Shown one piece after another: positions 56,601-64,000 of a stretch of 64,000 nt of DNA. The DNA is from Primulina eburnea (lineage: Eukaryota; Streptophyta; Magnoliopsida; Lamiales; Gesneriaceae). The position numbers were made by a program, and so were the translations under genes. The stretch spans positions 28,082,069 through 28,146,068 of the forward strand of contig NC_133104.1 in assembly GCF_022965805.1 (NCBI RefSeq). Reading direction: 5' to 3'. The stretch's first letter is position 1, and each line of letters opens with the position of its first letter. The notes below the pieces were generated by a model. That model was not told the DNA's origin. It saw nothing but the letters and a program-made list of their open reading frames with translations, and made no database searches.

Positions 56601-59059
56601 CATTACACATTTACTCTTCAATAATTATTAATTAAGCAATTTTTCTACCTTATTTTGAATGATAAAATCAGCCACAACCTCCACGAAATCAAATCAAATC
56701 ACTCTTCATTCCTTATCTATCAAACACTAGGATAGAAAGTTGGGTTGGCCATTTCAAATCTCCATTTATCTTGCAATTATTCCCTTAATTTCCTATCCTT
56801 CTCTCCCTCTCCACTTCCACCCAAATTCAGTAGCAAAACCTCTCAAAAAAACGTGAGAAACAAGGAAGAAAACAAGAAAGAAAAAGACTCTATCTCCGCC
56901 GCGCCGTGTCGTCGTATCAATTTGTTTCTTTTCAAACAAATTCAAGGCATGTATATATCCTTCATTTCTCTTCAATCAAGCCATATAGGTATTTTAAAAC
57001 ATCACATATACATGATTTTTAATAGCACAAACCGAAATCATCACATCATCTTTTCGAAAATTTGTATGCAGAATTTTTCGGCTTCCTCCTATGCCTTCAC
57101 GGTTTGGCATGGTTTTTATGGTTTCAGGGTTGGCTCAGTTCCAGGCGTTCAAGGCTGCATCTAGGAATGTTATAGGGTGTGTTAGGAAGGGATTGGTCCA
57201 ATAGTTAAAGTCTTCCCCCCCCAACAACACGAAAGGACATCAACTCGTCCATGGTGCACTTTGTGTCTCGATTTGCATGATTTATCTAAGGTGAGAGTTC
57301 GGATCTTGGCTGCCCTAGGGGCTGTAGCCATGGTTAGAACCTCTCCTTGAAATGTGTAGGATGTGACTAGATGCCCTTTCATGGCTTGGTTCATGGTCCC
57401 ATCGGTTTTTAAAATAAACAAGTCAAGTGCCCCTTCGGTTTCAATTTTCTGGTTTTGTTGTGTGAGTTGGTTTTTTGAATTTATGGTGTTAGGTGGGTTG
57501 TGGTTGGCTTCTAACCCAGAGTCATGACTCATACAACACCTTAGCATGTCTAGCATGGGCCATGGTTAACCTCATAACCATTGGATCCTTCATTTGACAG
57601 CAAAACAAGCAACACCCCCACGCGTGCTCAATGGTGTCTCGGGTGGAACTTCAGATTTGTCATAGGTGTTGGTTTGTATTGTGTTTGGCCTAGGGCCCTT
57701 AGCCATGGTTCAAACCACACCTTAGGATGTTGAGAAGAGGCTCTGATTGGCGGTTCAAGCCCCAATGGCCAATAGTCTGGTAAACGAAGAAAGAAAGCAC
57801 AACAGCTGCTGCTGTATTTTTGACCGCAACTTTGCCTTCGGTTCAAAGGCTTGTTTCGAGTTTTTGGTAGGCATTTAGCCTATGGCCTTGGACTGGATAG
57901 TACCTCATTGAGTTAGGGAGGTCATGTATTTGGCCGTTTGTGATTTGGTTAAGTTTAGAGGTCGTACGAGAATTTACGGTGCAATGTGCCAAAGCGACTC
58001 TCGAAAGAGCGTTTCATGTTTTTGGCCTCCATTCACCAAATTTCGAGTATCACAATTCTTAGGAGCATTATTTCATCATGTTAGGCGTATTTTGACCATG
58101 ACTAAACGATGGTTCGATGTTGGTTCGGGTTGGTACGGAGTCATGGTTAGAAGTTAAGTTGTTGGTCTAGTTGGCCCCGTTTTTGAATTCCATTACGAAT
58201 TTATTCTCAAGTTAAGTTATTTGCATGTTTTTCATGTTAGAATTAGGTTGCATCGAGCCTGGAAACGATCCAACTCAATTGGTGAAATAACACAAGAATT
58301 TAATTATATTACGTGCATAAAATAAAAAAAGTTTTTTTTAAATATATGCGATATGTCTTGTGGCCACCTCACACTTATGGGATTATTACTTCACCCGGCG
58401 ACTTACGACCGGTTCATGTTCATGTATGGGTACGGATATCTAGTCCAAGGGCTGTGATGATCTCTACCGCCCAGTATACTGTGGTTTAGTCTGATCAGAC
58501 GATTCATGTTATGTTATGGGCCACTTGCGTAGAACATTATTTCAACAGAAAAATTATGATATGCTACTTTATGACAGGCTCTAACGGGCAAACATTTTAC
58601 GTACGATTTTCAGTTATGCACGTATTTATAATTACTCATGACATGATTTTCACGTTACGCTTTACGATATGATATCTTTACATGGCATGAAACTTTATGA
58701 TATATTTTACTTGTTATTCACGATATATGCATGCTGAGTCTTTAGACTCACTAGACTTGATTGTTGTAGGTACTGATGAGGTCAGGACTGAGGGCGGGGA
58801 CCGGTGAGCCATCTAGGGTCGGCAGTAGTAGGAACCCGAGGACCTCATTTTCAGCACTTACAATTTTTATTCGACCTCAGTTTCATGTTGATGAATTATT
58901 TTAAGTTGTCGTTTTGAAAACCAGTATTTACTTCCGCTGTTACTTTGAACATTTAAACTTTTTATCAGTTTATTTTATGAATGAGGCAAGTTATTTACTT
59001 CTAAAGAAAAAATTTAAATTATTCTGCAAATTTTCAAATACGAAATACGGGCCTCTATA
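53670..59059 (+). repeat. Tekay-like LTR (copy C), interrupted
   Basis: TGTAGAACCCG...GGGCCTCTATA, with the terminal CA mutated to TA. It is followed by a primer site TGGTATCAGAGC at 59062-59073. Without the solo LTR at 54475-56607 it is about 3.25 kb. It shares the CGTGTCGTCGT motif and conserved ATG (56949) with the other copies. It was inserted in copia element i. Confidence 0.85.
54475..56607 (-). mobile_element. Solo LTR in Tekay copy C LTR, TSD CATTT
   Basis: 2133 bp. On the minus strand TGTAATGCCCGAATTTTG...GGCCCCACA. Flanked by CATTT on both sides (54470-54474, 56608-56612). No coding content. A GC-rich block with GGCGCC and GCGCGC palindromes lies at 55985-56105. Confidence 0.88.
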
Positions 59060-59306
59060 TTTGGTATCAGAGCTTATGTTCTTGTAAAAGGTTGTACTTC
59101 TACTGATCTCGAGAAGCTAACGAAGTCACGTCTTCGGTCTGTAGGTTTTACGTTTACGCATTTCGTTTAAAGCATGAAATATTTTAACAGCATGTTTTCA
59201 TGAAATATTTTACATTCAGATTATGATTATGCAGAATTTATTTAAATTTAAAGAAATAATAGAATTATGCATGTTTGTTAAGTGTGGGTTGTATGTATGG
59301 AACAGT

Positions 59307-59543
59307 ATGCCTCCTAGACGCATTCTTGAGCACACAAGAGATAATGAGCCTCGCTAGGAGGACGGCGAGAACCAGAGGCAGGAGAGGAATGTACCTCCAC
59401 CCCCTCCACCGGACATGAACGCCCAGATGTTAGGTGGGATGACTCAATTCTTCGCACAGTTTGTGGGGAATAACGCTGCGGCAGCCAGGCCGGCGGGGCC
59501 TGAGGCGACCTATGAGCGATTCATGAAGATGAGACCTAAAGAG
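59307..59543 (+). pseudogene. gag: Tekay copy C Gag start, cut by copia insertion
   Basis: The ATG at 59307 opens the same protein as copies A and B, with TAG at codon 17 (59355-59357). The frame then reads PPPPPPDMNAQMLGGMTQFFAQF and FMKMRPKE, and is interrupted at 59544 by the TGAAAGGGG end of a copia LTR. Confidence 0.82.
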
Positions 59544-61564
59544 TGAAAGGGGATCGATTTTAGGTGTTTTAATATGCAACGGAAGTTCAAAATTTTATTT
59601 TCATGAAGAGAAAACCGAACACCTCTACTAAGATGTGTAGCAAATACAAAAACACGAAATGTCATACATTGGGTGTTTAGAATTTTTACCTATCAATCAC
59701 AAGGATTGATTTTGGCTCCAACTAAGTTGTAAACAACTTAGCTCTTGAAGGTAGACAATCTACAAGCTTCACCTTTCTTTTGTACTCCTTTCTTCAAATT
59801 AGGTCCAACACTAACAAGGTAGAACCACCCTAATTTTGCACTAGAAAAATTAGGATATTTTTCATTGAGAAGTGTAGGATTTCCTCAACCAGAAATGAAG
59901 AAAAATTGGAGGAGAATCATGAAAATTTCGGCTATGCTATTGCAAGGAGATAAGGGAGAGTTTTTCAGGGTTTTTGAAAAAGTTATGTGTTGTCCCAAAA
60001 GCATGCCATGCCTTGGACATGGAAAATGTTGTTCCCCCAACTCTTCACCTCCTCATGCACATTCTATTTGTGCTTGTAACAATTACAAGGCCCATGGACT
60101 TTTATTTAAATGTCTCAAACACATTTGAGATCATTTAACTTTACTTGATTTTACTCAAGCCCACTAGTTGAATAATTATTTCTAATTGTGCTCTACAAGG
60201 CCCAATGTGATTTAATTAATTCAACACTTGAATTAATTTATTTATTTAGACTCTACTAGGCCCACTAGTGTTTAATTAATTCAACACTTGAATTAATTTA
60301 ATTTAGTCCATAATAATGTTTATGAAAATCACAATTTTCAAATACATTATTTGTTTGGCCAAATTTTAATTTAGAAACACTTCCTCAAATTGAAAAAATT
60401 ACATTCTCCTTATAGAAGTCATACTTCTATTTTATTTATGCTTATAAACTACTTTATAAGCCGTTCAACACATTCAACTATTTTACTTCTTAACGGGATT
60501 TAAAAAGTTAGCACTTGTGTGACCCTCAATGGTTCAACGATACAACTAGCCGGGGGTTCACATTTCCATGTGATTCGGGAGCATACCCCAATTGCACCAT
60601 TCTTACTTATCAACTCCTTGATAATAAGAACGTCAGAACTCAAGTCTGATAGTACCCAACCAATCATGTTAAACGCCTAGCAGCATCGCTTACATGATTC
60701 CCTAGGTATCAAATGATAGTGCCTACAAGAACCATTCAATTATGGTTAGCATACACTACGGTCCTTTCAACTCATATATCCCGACTGATTCGAAAACCAT
60801 TGGTATATCGAGAGTTGTCAAATAATCGATACTATGTGTCATGTCGTAATTGCATCGATGGTGTAATCTAAGAATCCCCTTTCTTAGTTACCACCTTACT
60901 TTGATCAGAGATTTCAAACTACATACACATAGGATATCATACCCGAAGATAAGCGGTGAATCCCCGACTACAATGCATCGACTCCTATATGTTTTGACAA
61001 AACACCCAACCTTGCCACTTGATGACCCTTGAGAGTCGGTAAACAAGTCAAAGTGCAAGGCTAGCACATAGAGTCTCAATGTTGTCCCGGGTCATAAGGA
61101 CTAATGGTGTACAAACATAAACTAGGACGTTTCCACTCGATAAGTGAGAACCACTTGGAAAGTCCTTTATGGAGGGTTGTTCAGTGCACTCTACCAGGAG
61201 CACCTATCTGCATGCTCGGACATCACAATGTACCCTACCAATAAAACATGGTACTCACATCGCATATACTAGTCTCGAACTCGAGCGGCCTATATCCTTC
61301 TTAGCGGCGGCTGAATCGACTAGGAACTGTTTAGAATATACAGTATTCCAAATATGAGTTTCATGATACTCATCGTATGAGCATCTCATATTCTTTCTAC
61401 TGTTCGTATATTCAAGGGCTTTATCTATGCAACTAGCATGGGTATACAGATAAAGATGTGCCAAAATAATAATTTCAAATATTATTTAAATAAAGATCTT
61501 TTATACATATTGTTTCATTGTGAACACTCGGCCAACACTTGGCTCGATGTGCACCTACTCTAAA
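59544..61564 (-). repeat. Copia 3' LTR (Angela/Tork-like), element ii
   Basis: About 2.02 kb, homologous to 51074-53271. On the minus strand the start is mutated (TTTTAGAGTAGGTGC instead of TGTTAGAG). The plus-strand frames inside are not conserved between the two LTRs. Confidence 0.82.
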
Positions 61565-62418
61565 AAATCTCCTACTTGCACTAGAGCCAACTACCCATAT
61601 GCTTCAAACCCATCGATTCGCGATGCTTCTCTAATAATGGTCCAGGTAAAGGCTTAGTTAGCGGATCAACAACATTATCTGCGGAGCCGACTTTGTCAAT
61701 CGAGACGTCTCCTCTTTCCACAATCTCTCGGAGGATGTGGTAATTTCTCAATACATGTTTGGACTTCTGGTGAGACCTTGGCTCCTTTGCTTATGCAATG
61801 GCTCCCGTGTTATCACAAAACACCGGGACAGGAGCAACTCCATTAGGAATGACGCCCAATTCTTGGACGAAATTCATTATCCAAACAGCCTCCTTTGCTG
61901 CCGCTGGCGCAGCAATATATTCTGCCTCAGTGGTGGAATTCGCTGTACTGTCTTGCTCGGAACTCTTCGAAGAGATAGCAGCACCATTGAGCATGAATAT
62001 GAACCAAAGGTTGACTTCGAATCATCGATATCGCTTTGGAAGCTAGATCGTTATAGCCTTCCAATTTCAGTTCTCTAGCCCCATAGACCAAGAACAATTT
62101 ATTGGTCCTTCTCAAATACTGGAGGATGTCTTTCACTGCTTTCCAGTGTGGAAGACCAGGGTTCGATTGGTATCTACTCACTACACTTAGTGCGAAAGCC
62201 ACGTCAGGACGTGTAGATATCATCTCATACATGATGCTACCAATCGCAGATGCATAAGGAATGCTTGTCATCGCCGCTATCTTTGCATCGGTCTTGGGAG
62301 ACATAGACTTGGATAGGGACACGCCATGACACATTGATAGATGTCCTCTATTAGACTCATCCATCGAGAACCTCTTCACGATGGTATCAATGTAAGTGGA
62401 CTGGGTGAGACCAAGCAA
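61565..62418 (-). pseudogene. Copia element ii RNase H, broken
   Basis: Frames 62418-61927 and 61994-61791 are in different registers. The first carries MLGLTQSTYIDTIVKRFSM, STRPDVAFALSVVSRYQSNP and HWKAVKDILQYLRRT, the RT-RNase H connection, then loses frame after ELKLEGYND. The second has STTEAEYIAAPAAAKEAVW and FCDNTGAIA. The C-terminal part visible in element i is further degraded between 61590 and 61791. A purine tract precedes the LTR. Confidence 0.83.
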
Positions 62419-62501
62419 TCTTTTGATCTATCTCTATAGATCTGTATTCCCAATACAAAAGATGCTTCACCCAAGTCCTGCACCGAGAACTTACTCACTA
62501 A

Positions 62502-63095
62502 TCATATTTTAGTTGATTGCAACATTCCTACATCATTCCCAATGAGTAGAATGTTATCAACATACAACACCAGGAATGTCACAGCACTCCCACTGACCTT
62601 CTTATACACACAAGGTTCCTCAGGATTCTTAGTAAAATCAAACTCTTTGATTTTACTATCGAATCTAAGGTTCCAACTCCTAGATGCCTGCTTTAGACCA
62701 TAAATAGATCTCTGAAGTTTGCATACCATATGCTCACTTCTGACAGATGTAAACCCTTCAGGTTGTGACATGTAAATCTCTTCCTTAATATCCCCATTAA
62801 GAAAGACTGTCTTGACATCCATCTGCCATATCTCATGGTCATACCATGCAGCTATGGCTAGCAATATCCTTATGGACTTGAACATTGCAACTGGAGAAAA
62901 GGTTTCCTCAAAGTCAACTCCTTGTCTTTGAGTATATCCTTTTGCTACCAATCGCGCCTTGAAGGTCAATACCTTCCCATCCGCCCCAGGTTTCCTCTTG
63001 TAAATCCATTTACACCCTATAGGAACAATTCCCTCAGGTGGATCCATGAGATTCCACACTTGGTTCGAATGCATGGAATTCATCTCAGATTCCAT
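62502..63095 (-). pseudogene. Copia element ii reverse transcriptase with altered catalytic site
   Basis: A 197-codon frame with the copia RT order: NQVWNLMDPPEG, GCKWIYKRKPGADG, FKARLVAKGYTQ, DFEETFSPVA, WQMDVKTVFLNGD and GLKQASRSWN. The catalytic motif reads YVDN (LVLYVDNILLIGND) instead of YVDD, so the second metal-binding Asp is lost. It ends at a stop near 62502, and a short gap with a frameshift separates it from the RNase H part. Confidence 0.87.
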
Positions 63096-63305
63096 CGCTT
63101 CAAGTCACTTGGATGAATCAGCATCAGATAATGTTTCTTTGAAGGTCCTTGGATCACATCCATAGTTAGGCTCATCATGGCCCTCTTCAAGAAGCAGACC
63201 ATACCTCAGAGGTGGTCTCGAGACTCTCTCGGTTCTTCTAGGAGCTTGTATCTCCTCTCTTGGTTCTTTGGGTGTGGGTTCTATAATTGTGAGTGTCTCT
63301 CGAAC

Positions 63306-64000
63306 CTATTCGAGTTCTATCATCTCCCATTTTCTATCCAATAGAAATTCTTTTTCCAAAAAGGTTGCATTCCTAGAAACAAATAACTTTGTTTCTTGGT
63401 GATGATAGAAGTAATATCCAACAGAATTCCTTGGATATCCGACAAAATAACATAAAATAGATCGACTATCCAATTTATCTCCCACTGTCTGCTTCACATA
63501 AGCAGGACATCCCCATATTCTAAGATATGAATATTTGGGAGGCTTACCCATCCATATCTCATATGGTGTCTTATCAACTGCCTTTGAATAGACATTGTTC
63601 AACAACAGTGCCGCTGTCTCAAGCGCATATCCCCAAAAAGATGGCGGCAACTCCGTGAACCCCATCATAGACCGAACCATGTCCATCAAAGTCCGGTTAC
63701 GACGCTCCGAAACACCATTCAACTGTGGTGTAGTGGGCGGAGTCCACTGCGAGAGAATCCCATTCTCCCTAAGATACTCTTGGAACTCGGCACTCAAGTA
63801 CTCATCACCTCGATCCGATCAAAGTGTCTTGATGCTTCGTCCCAAGTGTTTCTCTACTTCACTTCTGAATTCTTTGAACCTTTTAAAGGCTTCAGACTTG
63901 TATTTCATCAAATACACGTACCCATACCTCGAAAAGTCATCGGTAAAGGTGATGAAGTAGGCATGTCCATGCTTAGTGGTGATGCTAAGCGGACCGCACA
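63306..64000 (-). pseudogene. Copia element ii integrase, runs off the window
   Basis: Frame 63797-63306 carries the C-terminal half of the copia integrase core: FQEYLRENGILSQWTPPTTPQLNGVSERRNRTL (catalytic Glu in the final part), then PPSFWGYALETAA, TPYEIWMGKPP and LRIWGCPAYV. Upstream (63798-64000) the minus strand continues the core with one or more breaks before the window edge. The 63096-63305 gap is the acidic and Pro-rich linker to RT with stops. Confidence 0.83.

Overview
The window looks like heterochromatic nuclear DNA from a flowering plant, probably a eudicot. Almost all of it is nested LTR retrotransposons of classic plant lineages (Sirevirus and a second Ty1/copia type, Athila, a Tekay/Del-like chromovirus group, a Cassandra TRIM), plus CACTA and PIF/Harbinger DNA transposons and an endogenous pararetrovirus fragment. 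I see no ordinary host gene. The large Sirevirus 3' ORF resembles proteins annotated in Lamiales genomes, but that host guess is weak.

Layout. 1-1063: end of a CACTA-like transposon, inserted in a caulimovirid coat-protein-like remnant (1064-2173, minus). About 2385-4857: decayed PIF/Harbinger element with a transposase remnant and an inner 455-bp CACTA-type MITE. 4858-6300: mostly featureless, with a second CACTA-like terminus, a 35-bp-arm hairpin and a roughly 78-bp tandem repeat. 6301-18026: a Sirevirus (minus) with gag, pol and a large third ORF; its right-hand LTR runs into a second copy of the third-ORF end. 18027-29495: an Athila element (minus). 29496-49842: a composite of Tekay-like elements (plus) containing a three-LTR Cassandra array and two solo LTRs. 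49843-51073: more tandem repeat, a second Sirevirus fragment and a short LTR fragment. 51074-64000: a copia element split by a third Tekay copy, which itself holds a solo LTR and another copia element running off the right edge.

The most unusual part is 20856-22250. Between the Athila integrase and its 3' LTR, in the extra or env-like ORF position, lie two genes foreign to Athila. One is an intact 181-codon ORF resembling the small cysteine-rich nucleic-acid-binding proteins of betaflexivirids. The other is an intronless LOG-type (cytokinin-activating phosphoribohydrolase) sequence with two in-frame stops. A second notable signal is a 211-bp GT...AG segment at the gag-pol boundary of a Tekay element (35856-36066). 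Unspliced RNA would end Gag just after it begins, whereas splicing would open the protease frame.

Most retroelement genes are broken by stops and frameshifts. The exceptions are the Sirevirus gag, its integrase-C/RT/RNase H ORF (757 codons) and the Athila-borne nucleic-acid-binding-like ORF. Target-site duplications could be read for the Cassandra array (TATTT), three solo LTRs (TTCGT, AGCAG, CATTT) and the MITE (TAA), which fixes the order of many insertions.
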